DNA of 64,000 nucleotides, from positions 1,264,001-1,328,000 of the forward strand of contig OY282382.1 of NCBI GenBank assembly GCA_958295905.1, in the 5' to 3' direction. This stretch comes from an uncultured Vicinamibacterales bacterium (GTDB lineage Bacteria; Acidobacteriota; Vicinamibacteria; Vicinamibacterales; UBA8438). Shown here piece by piece: positions 18,503-30,991 of this stretch. How positions within the stretch are numbered: position 1 is the first letter of the stretch; every line of letters starts with the position of its first letter. The position numbers were made by a program, and so were the translations under genes. A model generated the notes under the pieces. The model saw nothing but the letters and a program-made list of their open reading frames with translations. It was not told the origin of the DNA and made no database searches.

Positions 18503-19807
18503 ATGGAGAAACGCATGACGCTCGATCTGAAGACCCTGCGAGACGCGGTCGCGGGCACGGCCGCGGCGTTTCGTTGCGTGACCGACTATCAGCCGGCCGG
18601 CGGTCCCGGTGACAAGGTGTTCCCGCCCACTTACGAAGGCGGGAAGTACGCCACGGAGGAACGCATCGATCCCGAAACGGGCAAGATCAACTGCGTGCTC
18701 CTCGATTCCGTGCAATCACAGGCCAACCGCATGGAGTTGGCCCTTCTGGAAGCGCATCGTGCCGGCCAAGTGACGCTTCCGCTGATTGTGACGCGCTTCG
18801 ATCAGGACGAATTGCTCAGGAAATTCACCGTGACCAGCCTGGAAGCGCCGCATCGCGCCGCGGACGCGCTGTTCCGCGACAGCCGGTTGAACGGCGTGAT
18901 GTTCCGCAAATCGGACAAGGGCCGACTCCTCGATACGGCGGACGTCCGCAACGCCACGGGCCTGTTCGGTCTCTGCCCTACGGCGCTGGTCTTCGGTTTG
19001 TGGGACTCGACGGGACCGCGCGGCGGACTGGGCGCGAAGTTCCAACGGGCGCTGGTGTCGGAGATCGTCGGTTACGCCGCGGTGCCAGGGATCACGACGG
19101 CGAGCCGTATTGATTCGGCACAGATCATGCGGGTCCCGGACGTAACCCTCTACCAGCGCGCCGCCGTCAGGGACGATGCGCCGGATTGGACTCTGGAGGA
19201 AGCGGAAGGAAGCGGTCCGTTGGGTACCGGCCCGCAGAGGGGTAGGCCATCGCAGGCGAATCATGGGAACGTCACGCCGGATTACGCCTTCGCCCGGGAT
19301 CAGCGAGGACAGGTCATTTACGATACCGTGAAGCATTCGGACGGACGAGAAGTCAGGGAACCCCGCATTCTGGGTGGCTTCACGATCTCCAAGGCCACGC
19401 AGACCACGGTGCTGTCGCTTGCGGCGTTGCGGCGGCTCCGTTTCCCGTTCAACGGCGCGGCGGATTCCAATCACGAAACAGATGTGGCCGCGCGCACCGC
19501 ACTGGCCGCGCTGGGGCTCGCCGCCGGCACGCTGGCCCGGAACGACACGGACCTTCGCTCTCGCTGCCAGCTTTTCGCGGAAACCGCGCCGACCTGGGAA
19601 TTGCTCGATCGTCCCGCGGAGCCCCCGAAGACCTTCGATCTCGACCAGGACGCCGCGCTCCAATTGCTGGCGGACGCGATAGAACAAGCCAGGAAAGCGG
19701 AACTGCCGTGGGAGGATCGGATCGAATTGACCCCCTCCCCCGAACTGGTCGAACTCGTTCGCCGCAGCCAGGTATTGGCGAGCCGGGAAGGAGCGGAGCA
19801 GGACTGA
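18503..19807 (+). CDS. csb1: Type I-G CRISPR RAMP protein Csb1 (Cas7 backbone)
   Basis: Csb1 (GSU0053 family) forms the Cas7-like backbone that coats crRNA in the type I-G complex. The 434-residue protein has the family stretches FRCVTDYQPAGGPGDKVFPP, DSVQSQANRME, SHRA-like SLEAPHRAADALFRDS, FGLWDSTGPRGG and LGGFTISKATQTTVLSLAALRRLRFP. GGAG lies 8 bases before the ATG at 18503; a second ATG at 18515 with its own GGAG is an alternative start. The stop overlaps the csb2 start by one base (TGATG), implying translational coupling. Confidence 0.92.
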   Translation: MEKRMTLDLKTLRDAVAGTAAAFRCVTDYQPAGGPGDKVFPPTYEGGKYATEERIDPETGKINCVLLDSVQSQANRMELALLEAHRAGQVTLPLIVTRFDQDELLRKFTVTSLEAPHRAADALFRDSRLNGVMFRKSDKGRLLDTADVRNATGLFGLCPTALVFGLWDSTGPRGGLGAKFQRALVSEIVGYAAVPGITTASRIDSAQIMRVPDVTLYQRAAVRDDAPDWTLEEAEGSGPLGTGPQRGRPSQANHGNVTPDYAFARDQRGQVIYDTVKHSDGREVREPRILGGFTISKATQTTVLSLAALRRLRFPFNGAADSNHETDVAARTALAALGLAAGTLARNDTDLRSRCQLFAETAPTWELLDRPAEPPKTFDLDQDAALQLLADAIEQARKAELPWEDRIELTPSPELVELVRRSQVLASREGAEQD

Positions 19808-22191
19808 TGTTCGCGCTCGGCATCCGCTACCTGAACGGGTGGTCGATGGCCGCCGCGGACGGGGCGAGGAAGGAGCGGGCCGAGTGGCCGCCGCATCCCG
19901 ATCGGGTGTTCATGGCCCTGGCGGCGGCATGGTTCGAGACCGGCGGGGACACCGAAGAGCACGCCAGCGAAGGCGACGCGCTGCGTTGGCTGCAAGCTCT
20001 TCCTCCGCCCGCCATCGCCGCTTCCGACGCGGGGTATCGCACCCGCGTCACCAGTTACGTGCCGGTGAACGACGATAGGGGAGGCAGGAAGAACACCCCG
20101 AAGACCGCGTTGGACAAGCTGAGGAACAAGGGCTTGGCGCTCGTCCCGGAACATCGTCTGCGCCAGCCCCGCGGATTCCCCGTCGCCATCCCCCACGACC
20201 CCGTCGTGCATCTGATCTGGCGGGAGGCGGAATTGGGCGGCTACCGCGCCGCGCTGGAGCGTCTGGCCCTCAAGGTCACCCATGTCGGGCACTCCGCATC
20301 CTTCGTGCAGGCGTGGGTGGAGCGGCGCTGCGGCATCGCCGCGAGCTGGGAGCCAACCGAGGGCATCGCCAAGCACCGGCTGCGGGTTCCTTCGCCCGGG
20401 AGCCTTGATCGGCTGGCCCGAACCTGCAACGGCGAAGCCTTGATCGCCTATCACGACCTGCGTGACGAGCTTGAGCGGGCTCGAGTGGATCTCAAGGCGG
20501 TGAAGCCCCCGCCAAGGGTTGCCTGGCGGGATTTTCCCGACGCCGTATTGCTGGCCGAGGAAACAAGCACCAAGCGGCATCCGGCGTATTCCGCCGCGAA
20601 GGCGGGTGATGCCGCGGCTGCGACGAACCTCGTCCACGCTCTGGTCGAGGAAGCCGGAATTGGCGCGGTGCGCCGTCTGTTGGACGCGGTGGAGGCCGTC
20701 CAGCCCAGGCTGGCCAGCGCCCACGCCTACGAGCGCGAGGGCGTCAACGCGATCCCCGCCGCACTGGCGAAGCTCCTGAGCGAACGCCTGGGTATCCCGT
20801 TCGACATTTCCGTCGTGCAAACCAACGTCGTCGGCCACACCGGGGCCGGCGGCTATGGCCGGCTCGCCAGGCAGGCCGCCTTTGGAGGCGAGGTCAAGAG
20901 GGGCCGCGAGTACGTGATGGTGGACGACTTCATCGGCCAGGGCGGTACACTGGCGAACCTGCGCGGCTGGATCGAGAAGCGGGGCGGTACAATCGTCGGT
21001 GCGGTCGCATTGACCGGCAAGCCGTATTCGGCGAAATTGAGTCCATCAGAAGGACAACTCCATGAGCTCCGACGGAAACACGGACCGGACTTCGAGAAGT
21101 GGTGGCGGGAGCATTTCGGCCACGCCTTCGATCGCCTCACTCAATCGGAGGCTCGGTACCTCGCCCACTCCCCGGATGCTGACACGATACGAGATCGACT
21201 TGCTGCGGCAGAGTGCGAAGGAAGTGGCCGAGGTCGCCGGCGAAGTCCTCGCGAGCAAAAGCGGCACGTCGACCGATTGAAGGAACGTCTCGCCGTCCGG
21301 TTCCCGGACGGGCAGCCGCCGGCACCCATGCGGCCGGTCCCCGGCAGATGGCAGGGATACGGCCGTCCGCGGGCAGAGTCTTTACCCGAAGCGGTGCCCC
21401 GTTCGGTGTTCGACCCGCACCTCGTCGTCCTTGCGATCGCCGGCAAGCGTGTACCCCTCCCGGCAACGCTCAAGCTCACGACGGCGCTGCGCGGCCTGCT
21501 GATGCGCAAGTGCCCGGAGCAACCGCCCCCGGAATGGTTCAGCGGGCATCGCCGGGACGGCAAGGCGACCGCGGCGCCGCACTTGGCCCTGGCGCCGCTG
21601 GCCTTCGCGGGCTCGCAGCACGCGGACGGCCGCATCATGGGTCTGGCCCTGATCCTGCCTCGCGGGCTGGAGCCGCAAGAGGCCGGCCGCTGCCTGGAAC
21701 CCATCCTGACGGACCCGGAGACCGGCCTGCCGCCCGACGACCTCCGTTTGTTCGACGGCGGCCGGCTCGAGTGTTCCATCGAGCTCGAAACCCGCGAACG
21801 CCCGCCGGCGAGTCTCGATCCCCGGACCTGGACCAGGGCGTCCCGCGTCTGGGCCAGCGTGACCCCGGTGGTGCTGAACCGGCACTTCGACGGCAAGGAC
21901 GAATGGGAACGGGCCGCCGAGAGCGTGAAGGAGATGTGCGGGCACGCCGGCCTCCCGCGCCCCCGCGAAGTCTTGCTGCACCCGGTCTCCGCGGTCGAAG
22001 GCGTTCCCCATGCGAGGGAGTTTCCGCAACTGATCCGCAAGCAGGACGGGGGCCGGCGCCGGCACGGCCATGCCGTGGTCATTTTCGACGAACCCGAATG
22101 CGGACCGGTGCTGATCGGGGCGGGGAGGTTTCGCGGGTACGGACTGTGCCGGCCGATCGAAGAGGGCGATGGCGGTGGCCGCGGCGGGTGA
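19807..22191 (+). CDS. csb2: Csb2 (Cas5-Cas6) interrupted in frame by a phosphoribosyltransferase domain
   Basis: Csb2 (GSU0054 family) is the Cas5-Cas6 fusion of type I-G, which processes pre-crRNA and caps the crRNA 5' end. Residues 1-228 match its N-terminal half (PHPDRVFMALAAAWFETGG, PVNDDRG, VTHVGHSASFVQAW, HDLRDELERAR). Residues from about 487 match the C-terminal half (FDPHLVVLAIAGKRVPLPAT, ASVTPVVLNRHFDGKDEWER, and the glycine-rich AGRFRGYGLCRP of Cas6). Between them, about 258 residues form a phosphoribosyltransferase with the PRPP loop YVMVDDFIGQGGTLANL (369-385), then GGTIVGAVALTGKP and TQSEARYL. The frame is uninterrupted for 794 residues, whereas Csb2 without the insert would be about 535. 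Start is the ATG overlapping the csb1 stop. Confidence 0.88.
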   Translation: MFALGIRYLNGWSMAAADGARKERAEWPPHPDRVFMALAAAWFETGGDTEEHASEGDALRWLQALPPPAIAASDAGYRTRVTSYVPVNDDRGGRKNTPKTALDKLRNKGLALVPEHRLRQPRGFPVAIPHDPVVHLIWREAELGGYRAALERLALKVTHVGHSASFVQAWVERRCGIAASWEPTEGIAKHRLRVPSPGSLDRLARTCNGEALIAYHDLRDELERARVDLKAVKPPPRVAWRDFPDAVLLAEETSTKRHPAYSAAKAGDAAAATNLVHALVEEAGIGAVRRLLDAVEAVQPRLASAHAYEREGVNAIPAALAKLLSERLGIPFDISVVQTNVVGHTGAGGYGRLARQAAFGGEVKRGREYVMVDDFIGQGGTLANLRGWIEKRGGTIVGAVALTGKPYSAKLSPSEGQLHELRRKHGPDFEKWWREHFGHAFDRLTQSEARYLAHSPDADTIRDRLAAAECEGSGRGRRRSPREQKRHVDRLKERLAVRFPDGQPPAPMRPVPGRWQGYGRPRAESLPEAVPRSVFDPHLVVLAIAGKRVPLPATLKLTTALRGLLMRKCPEQPPPEWFSGHRRDGKATAAPHLALAPLAFAGSQHADGRIMGLALILPRGLEPQEAGRCLEPILTDPETGLPPDDLRLFDGGRLECSIELETRERPPASLDPRTWTRASRVWASVTPVVLNRHFDGKDEWERAAESVKEMCGHAGLPRPREVLLHPVSAVEGVPHAREFPQLIRKQDGGRRRHGHAVVIFDEPECGPVLIGAGRFRGYGLCRPIEEGDGGGRGG
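20489..21264 (+). other. Phosphoribosyltransferase cassette inserted in csb2
   Basis: Approximate limits of the foreign segment. On both sides the csb2 frame shows a Val-Asp codon pair (GTGGAT at 20485-20490, GTCGAC at 21268-21273), consistent with an ancestral ERARVDRLKERL-like linker. A GTG at 20501 (MKPPPRVAWRDFPDAV) could be the original start of a free-standing phosphoribosyltransferase. The first helical part has KRHPAYSAAKAGDAAAATNL and AHAYEREGVNAIPAALA, as I recall from free-standing members. The boundaries are inferred from family resemblance, not from an alignment. Confidence 0.65.
21176..21280 (+). pseudogene. Out-of-frame small ORF at the 3' end of the inserted cassette
   Basis: The frame encodes 34 residues starting MLTRYEIDLLRQSAKEVAEV, a sensible amphipathic helix, in a different frame from csb2. 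It overlaps the end of the phosphoribosyltransferase domain and stops just beyond the inferred junction. Such a start-stop overlap suggests the remnant of a second gene of the original cassette. Expression within csb2 is possible but not shown. Confidence 0.4.
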
Positions 22192-22265
22192 TCCGCCCAG
22201 CCGGGATCCGGCGATCCTCGCGCAACCGCGTCGGTATGGATAGATGGTGGACAGGATAGAGACAA

Positions 22266-22289
22266 CCCGCCGATCTGCGCTTCGGCGGG
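22266..22289. terminator. Hairpin between convergent csb2 and yggS
   Basis: CCCGCCGA (22266-22273) and TCGGCGGG (22282-22289) form an 8-bp GC stem with an 8-nt loop. No T-tract follows, so factor-independent termination is uncertain. The rest of the 147-bp gap shows nothing else. Confidence 0.4.
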
Positions 22290-22338
22290 GTTCCGTGTAC
22301 GCTTCATGGGCGACGATCAAAGCGGGCATGGCGGACGA

Positions 22339-23055
22339 CTACCGGATTGAAACCGGATTCGTGCGCCGGCCGAACAGCGCGGTGCCGACCCGGACCATGG
22401 TCGCGCCTTCTTCGATCGCGATCTCGAAGTCGTGGCTCATCCCCATCGAGAGCTCGTCGAGGCGGACCGACGCCGGGGCGCGGGCCTGCAGCGCGTCCCG
22501 GAGGGCCCGCAGGCGCCGGAACCAGGGCCGCGCCGCCTCCGGGTCGTCAGACCAGGGCGGCAGGACCATGAGCCCGCGCAGGCGGACGGCCCGGCAGCCG
22601 GCGGACGTCTCCACGATGCGGCGGGCCTCGTCCTCCGGCGCGCCGTGCTTGGCTGCCTCCCGGGCGAGGTCGACCTGAATCAGGAGCTGCGGCGACCGGC
22701 CCGCGTCGGCCGCGGCCCGGTCGAGCCGCCCGAGCAGGGCGGCGCTGTCGACGGAATGGATCCAGTCGAAGCCGACGGCCTTGCGCGCCTTGTTCGACTG
22801 CAGGTGCCCGATGAGGTGCCAGCGGACGGGCAGCGCCGGGGTCGCGGCCTGCTTTTCGAGAGCCTCCTGCACCCGGTTCTCGCCCAGATCGCGCAACCCG
22901 GCCGCCGCCGCGGCCTCGACGTGGGCGACCCCGAACGTCTTCGACACCGCGATCAGGCGGATCTCGCCGGGCGCGCGTCCCGCCGCCGCGGCCGCGCGGT
23001 CGAGCCGGTCGCGGACGGCGGCGAGGTTGGCCGAGAGGGTGGCTTCGATCTCCAT
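22339..23055 (-). CDS. YggS-family pyridoxal phosphate homeostasis protein
   Basis: Cytosolic PLP-binding protein that buffers free pyridoxal phosphate. It has 238 residues, the usual length. PLP Lys39 lies in IRLIAVSKTF, followed by the typical DLGENRVQEAL, WHLIGHLQSNKA, IHSVDS, QVDLAREAAKHG, LRGLMVLPP and LSMGMSHDFEIAIEEGATMVRVG. All motifs are intact. It lies downstream of the TPR gene on the same strand after a 235-bp gap in which I see no other feature than GC-rich small dyads. Confidence 0.95.
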   Translation of the reverse strand: MEIEATLSANLAAVRDRLDRAAAAAGRAPGEIRLIAVSKTFGVAHVEAAAAAGLRDLGENRVQEALEKQAATPALPVRWHLIGHLQSNKARKAVGFDWIHSVDSAALLGRLDRAAADAGRSPQLLIQVDLAREAAKHGAPEDEARRIVETSAGCRAVRLRGLMVLPPWSDDPEAARPWFRRLRALRDALQARAPASVRLDELSMGMSHDFEIAIEEGATMVRVGTALFGRRTNPVSIR

Positions 23056-23290
23056 GATTCGGGAATCCCGCCGGGGTCGGCGATGCGGGGCGGAGCCGGT
23101 GAGGTCCGCGGATTGTGGTCCGAGGCTCCGAGCGCCGCCGGCCCTCCGGGAGCCCGCGCCGTTGCCGGTTCCCGGGCCCGGAGGACATCGCCTGCGGCTC
23201 CGCCGCCGCGTGGCGGCGCCGCCGTCGTCCCGATCAACCCCGGCCAGGAGCCCGCGCCTCCCGCAGGGCGCCGCCGTTCCCCGGCGCAGA

Positions 23291-24535
23291 CTACCGGCGC
23301 AGGGCGGCCATCCGTTCCCGGGCCACGCCCGCGTGCTCGCCGTTGGGGGCGGCGCCCAGATACCGGGCGAACGATCGACGCGCGCCCGCCGGATCGCCGT
23401 TCGCCTCGTAGGCGAGCCCCAGCCAGTAGTGGGTGTCGGCCACCGTGGGGTCGGTCTCCGACGCTTCGCGGAACAGGCGCAGGGCGTCGCCGACGTTGCC
23501 CGAGTCCCAGATCGCGATGCCGCGGGTCAGGATTTCCTGGGCCATCGCGCGTCCCGCCGCAAGCCGTCGCACCGCGATGCGGTTCGCCTCGCCCCGCGCC
23601 GCCGCCGCCGCTTCGGGGCGGTTCTGGCGGGTGAAGACATCGGCCAGCCCGTAGTGGGCCGGGGCATAGTCCGGCCGGATGGCGAGCGCCCGGCGGTAGG
23701 CGGCCTCGGCGTCGGCGTAGCGACTCAGCCGGCTGTGAGACACCCCGATGTTGAAGTGGCAGTCGACGCACGCCGGGGTGACCTGCAGCACCATCTCGAA
23801 CTGCACGATGGCGTCGTCGTAGTTGCCGTCCCGGTTGGCCCGGACGCCGGCCGCGAACGCGGCGGCTGCGGTCTGGTCGTCCTGCAGCGCGCGCAGCCAC
23901 GGGGCCGCGGTCCGCCCCGCCTCGAGGACGAAACGCACGTCCACCGAGCCGGCGGGGTGCACGAGCACGCGGAAGATCTGATCGCCGAGCTCGGTCTTGC
24001 CGGCGCTGACGCTGTACTGCCCGGGAGCGAGGCCGACCTCGGTGAATCGGCCGTTCACGTCGGTGACGGTCTCGATGCCGGGCTCCTGCGACTCGAGGGG
24101 CACCAGGGTCACCGTGGCCCCGGCCACCGGCTGGCCGTCGCGGGTGGTGACCCGGCCCTGCACCGAGCCCGTCGGCTGGGAGCCCGTGGACAGACGCTGC
24201 GCCGCGCCGGGGCCGGCGGGGGCGACGGGCTCGAGGCCCCCGTGCGACAAGCCGCGGCGGGCCGGCGGCGGCTGCCGTCTCTCATGGCGTGTTGCCCGGG
24301 GGGGGTGAAGGCGCCCGTGCGACAAAGCGCGGCGGGGGAGGCGGTCGGGCCCGCGTGACGCCGTCCGCGGGTTGAACGCCGTCCGCGGATTGAACGCCGC
24401 AACGCAGTCGGGCGGCACGCACCCCCGGAATGCGGCCGGGGCGCCCGCCACCGGTTCCGCGGTCCCGCCGGCCGGACCCGCGAGGCAGAACGCGGCACCG
24501 AAGATGGCGAAGCCCAAGTTTCTGGAAGCTGGCAC
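23291..24535 (-). CDS. Secreted carboxypeptidase-regulatory-like / TPR protein
   Basis: A 414-residue protein with a hydrophobic N-terminus (FAIFGAAFCLAGPAGGTA) that looks like a signal peptide. Next comes a low-complexity Arg/Pro-rich stretch (about 45-110) containing internal repeats (AFNPRTAFNPRT; two copies of a LSHG motif) that resemble translated repeat DNA. A carboxypeptidase-regulatory-like beta-sandwich follows (GSVQGRVTTRDGQPVAGATV, about 120-200), then several TPR units (for example AFAAGVRANRDGNYDDAI, AEAAYRRALAIRPDYAPAHY, THYWLGLAYEANGDPAGA). The start is a GTG at 24535 behind GGGGTAAC, 19 bp after the helicase stop, so it likely shares that operon. The specific role is unknown. 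Confidence 0.75.
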   Translation of the reverse strand: MPASRNLGFAIFGAAFCLAGPAGGTAEPVAGAPAAFRGCVPPDCVAAFNPRTAFNPRTASRGPDRLPRRALSHGRLHPPRATRHERRQPPPARRGLSHGGLEPVAPAGPGAAQRLSTGSQPTGSVQGRVTTRDGQPVAGATVTLVPLESQEPGIETVTDVNGRFTEVGLAPGQYSVSAGKTELGDQIFRVLVHPAGSVDVRFVLEAGRTAAPWLRALQDDQTAAAAFAAGVRANRDGNYDDAIVQFEMVLQVTPACVDCHFNIGVSHSRLSRYADAEAAYRRALAIRPDYAPAHYGLADVFTRQNRPEAAAAARGEANRIAVRRLAAGRAMAQEILTRGIAIWDSGNVGDALRLFREASETDPTVADTHYWLGLAYEANGDPAGARRSFARYLGAAPNGEHAGVARERMAALRR

Positions 24536-26554
24536 GTTACCCCGAGTTTACACCCTACTGCTGCGCCATGAACGCCCTGACCCGCGCCAGGTCCTGCACG
24601 ATCGGCGTGGGAGGCAGCGAGTCGAGAAAGCGGCGTCCGTACCCCTTGTTCAGCAGCCGGGGGTCGAGCACCGACAGCACCCCGCGGTCGCGGCGGTGCC
24701 GAATCAGTCGGCCGAGCCCCTGCAGCAGGCTGAGGACCGCCAGCGGCACCTGATACTCGTCGAACGGGCTGCCCCCGCTCCGGGCGATCGACTCCATGCG
24801 CGCCGCGGTGATGGGGTCGCCCGGCGGGGCGAACGGCAGCTTGTCGATGATGACGCAACTGAGACTGTCGCCGACCACGTCCACCCCCTGCCAGAAGCTC
24901 GACGTGGCCAGCAGCACCGCGTTGGGGGTCGCGCGGAAGTTGCGCAGCAGCACCGGGCGCGGGGCGGTCCCCTGCACCAGCAGGGGGTAGGGGCTGGCCG
25001 GCGCGATGAGCCGGTGCACCCCGCGCAGGTTGGCGAAGCTGGTGAAGAGCACGAAGGCGCGCCCCTCGGTGGCGTCGAGCAGGGCGCGAACGTGCGCCGC
25101 CGCGTCGCGGGTGAACGTCGGCGACCGGGGCTCCGGCATCTGTCGGGGCAGATACAGCACCGTCTGCGCCGCGTAGTCGAACTCCGACGGCAGGCGCAGC
25201 TCGATCGCCGCGCCGATTCCCAGGCGCGATCGCTGGTAGTCGAAGGATCCGTCCACGGCGAGGGTCGCCGACGTGAGGATGGCGCCCTGCAGACGGTCGA
25301 GGAGCAGCTCGCGGACGATGGACGACACGTCGATGGGCGACGCCCGCAGGAACGTGCCGCGGCCGCGGCGCTCCAGAAAGTACACGAGGCTGTCGTCGCC
25401 GGCGTCGAGCACCACGTCGACGTCGTCGCCGAGCTCGTGCGCGCGGCGGCCCAGCGCGCGCAGGTCCTCGGTGGCGTTGGCGAACGACTGCACGGCCGCG
25501 TCCAGGGCCCGCACCGCGCTGGCGAGCTGCCGCCCGGGCTCCGCCACCGGCTCGAGGACCTCGGCGTTCAGCCGGGTCCGCTCGGCCCGCGCCAAGTGCA
25601 TCTGGACGGCGGTGAAGAACCGCGCGGCCCGCTCGTCGATCACGTCCAGCCCCCGGTGCAGGGTCTGGGCGGTCTCTGCGTCCTGCTCCAGGTCGCGCGT
25701 CGCCCAGCGCCTGCCGTCGGCGACCAGCCGCTCCAGCCGGTAGTTGCTGACGGCGATGCCGAAGTGCTGCGTCGCCACGTCCTCGAGTTGGTGGGCCTCG
25801 TCGATCACCGCGTAGGCGTACGACGGAATCACCTCGCCGTAGGCCGACTGGCGCACCGCGGCGTCGGCGCAGAGCAGGTGGTGGTTGACGATGACGATGT
25901 CCGACTCGGCCGCCCGCTGCCGCATGCGGGTGATGAAGCACTCCGCGTGCTGCGGGCAGTCGGCGCCGATGCAGTTGTCCGACGTGGCGGAGATCTCGCT
26001 CCAGAAGGGGAGGTCGTCCGGCAGGTCCTCGATCTCCGAGCGGTCCCCGGTCTCGGTCTGGACCGCCCACGCCGCGATGGTGTCCACATGGTCCCGCCCC
26101 GGGGCGAGGCGGAGGGGGTCGTTGTCCCGGAAGGCCTCGAACCGGTGCAGGCAGAGGTAGTTCCCCCGGCCCTTCATGTAGGTGGCGGTGAAGTCCACGC
26201 CGAGCGCGGCGCGGAGGGCGGGGAGGTCCTTGTCGTAGATCTGGTCCTGGAGCTGCCTGGTGCCGGTGGAAACGAGCACCCGGTGGCCGCTCAGAATCGC
26301 CGGAACCAGATAGGCGAGGGTCTTGCCGGTGCCGGTGCCGGCCTCCGCCAGCAGGACCCCGCCGTCCTCGAAGACGCCGGCCGCCGCCGCCGCCATCTCC
26401 TGCTGGCCGGTCCGGGGCTCGAACGACGGCAGGGCCGCCGCCAGCGCGCCGTCCCCGATGAACGCGGCCTCGACCTCGTCGACCAGCGATCCGCGCCGCG
26501 GGCCGGCCGGGACCCCGGCAGGGTCGGGGGGGCGGGAATCTCCGCCAGGCGGCT

Positions 26555-26607
26555 GCGCGACCCTGCGGTCGCGTTGGGAGTCTCGCCGGCGCGAAGCTCC
26601 TGCGGCG
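26555..26607 (+). repeat. REP-like double hairpin F3, copy 2
   Basis: GCGCGACCCTGCGGTCGCG followed by GGAGTCTCGC-CGGC-GCGAAGCTCC, the same architecture as 13334-13386. It sits between glyA and the helicase core and is read through in the helicase frame. Confidence 0.7.
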
Positions 26608-26614
26608 CCGGCGC

Positions 26615-30135
<3,521 letters not shown>

Positions 30136-30145
30136 ATGCGCGGCC

Positions 30146-30205
30146 GCGCGACCGCGCGGCGTTCGGCCGCGTCGGGAGTTTTCGACGGCGCGGAACTCCT
30201 GGGCC
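30146..30205 (+). repeat. REP-like double hairpin F3, copy 3
   Basis: GCGCGACCGCGCGGC followed by GGGAGTTTTCGACGGCGCGG and AACTCCTGG, diverged from copies 1 and 2, between convergent thiC and the small secreted protein gene. It may serve as a bidirectional terminator. Confidence 0.55.
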
Positions 30206-30226
30206 GGGTTGAGCCGGCGCGGCCCC

Positions 30227-30796
30227 TCAGCGTCCCGCCCCGGGCGGCGGGACTATCTGTATGATGGTCCTGAACCGGGCGGGCTCGACGCCGACACGGT
30301 TCAGGTACCCCGCCGAGCCGTTCCACGCATAGTCCTTGATGGTCACGCTCGGGGGAAAGGCCATCTCCCGTTCTCGAAAGCGTCCGGCCTCGAAGATGTG
30401 GGTCGGGGGCGCGTCGAATACCCGGTCGCCGCGTTCGCGGAGGATGTTGCGGTAGTAGCGCACCATGGCTTCGAATTCCGTGTTGGTGCCGAAGAGGTAA
30501 TATCGTTGCCGGCGGCCGGCGTCGTACGACCTGATGAACTGCGCCGCGGGGTAGACGGGAAGTCCGAGCATCTCGGCGGTGGGCGCCTCGCTCGCGCCGG
30601 CCGGTCCGGCGGCCGCCGGTGCGGGGCCCTCCACGGGCCTTCGGGTCTCGACGCGATCCGGTTCGGGCTGGCCCGGACGGGGGAACGGCCGGGGCACGGG
30701 CCGGCGTTGCGGCTCGCCGGCCGGCGGCGCGCCGACGACCGGTGACGCCGCCATCAGGGTTACGAGACAGCCTCCGATGATCGTGCGCATGCGCAT
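30227..30796 (-). CDS. Uncharacterised secreted protein
   Basis: 189 residues from the ATG at 30796 (MRMRTIIGGCLVTLMAASPV), which gives a clear signal peptide cleaved near VVGA-PPAG. A Pro/Arg-rich linker follows (about 25-70), then a compact domain (about 75-189) with PVYPAAQFIRSYDAG, QRYYLFGTNTEFEAMVRYYRNIL, GRFREREMAFPPSVTIKDYAWNGS and FRTIIQIVPP. I recall similar proteins in Acidobacteriota with no assigned function. An upstream in-frame ATG at 30832 would bury the signal peptide. It is convergent with thiC and divergent from the M20 peptidase gene. Confidence 0.75.
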   Translation of the reverse strand: MRMRTIIGGCLVTLMAASPVVGAPPAGEPQRRPVPRPFPRPGQPEPDRVETRRPVEGPAPAAAGPAGASEAPTAEMLGLPVYPAAQFIRSYDAGRRQRYYLFGTNTEFEAMVRYYRNILRERGDRVFDAPPTHIFEAGRFREREMAFPPSVTIKDYAWNGSAGYLNRVGVEPARFRTIIQIVPPPGAGR

Positions 30797-30991
30797 GCCG
30801 GACATTATGCGGCGCGGCCGGTTGCCGCGCAACCCGGCCGCGCGTCCCGGCGCTCGGCCCCTGCGGCATGCCGCCTGACCGCTTCGACCCGCCGAGGCGG
30901 ATCGGCGTCGGCCCCGCCCCGCTCGACGGCCGCGCCGCCTCTCCGAAGGGAGGCGCCGGCTCCCGGAGGGAATAGACTACGGTTGAGTGAC

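Noticed and set aside
20489-21264. Intein or intron in csb2
   Set aside because: No splice-junction Cys/Ser and His-Asn motifs, no homing endonuclease motif and no intron-like ends; the content is a phosphoribosyltransferase.
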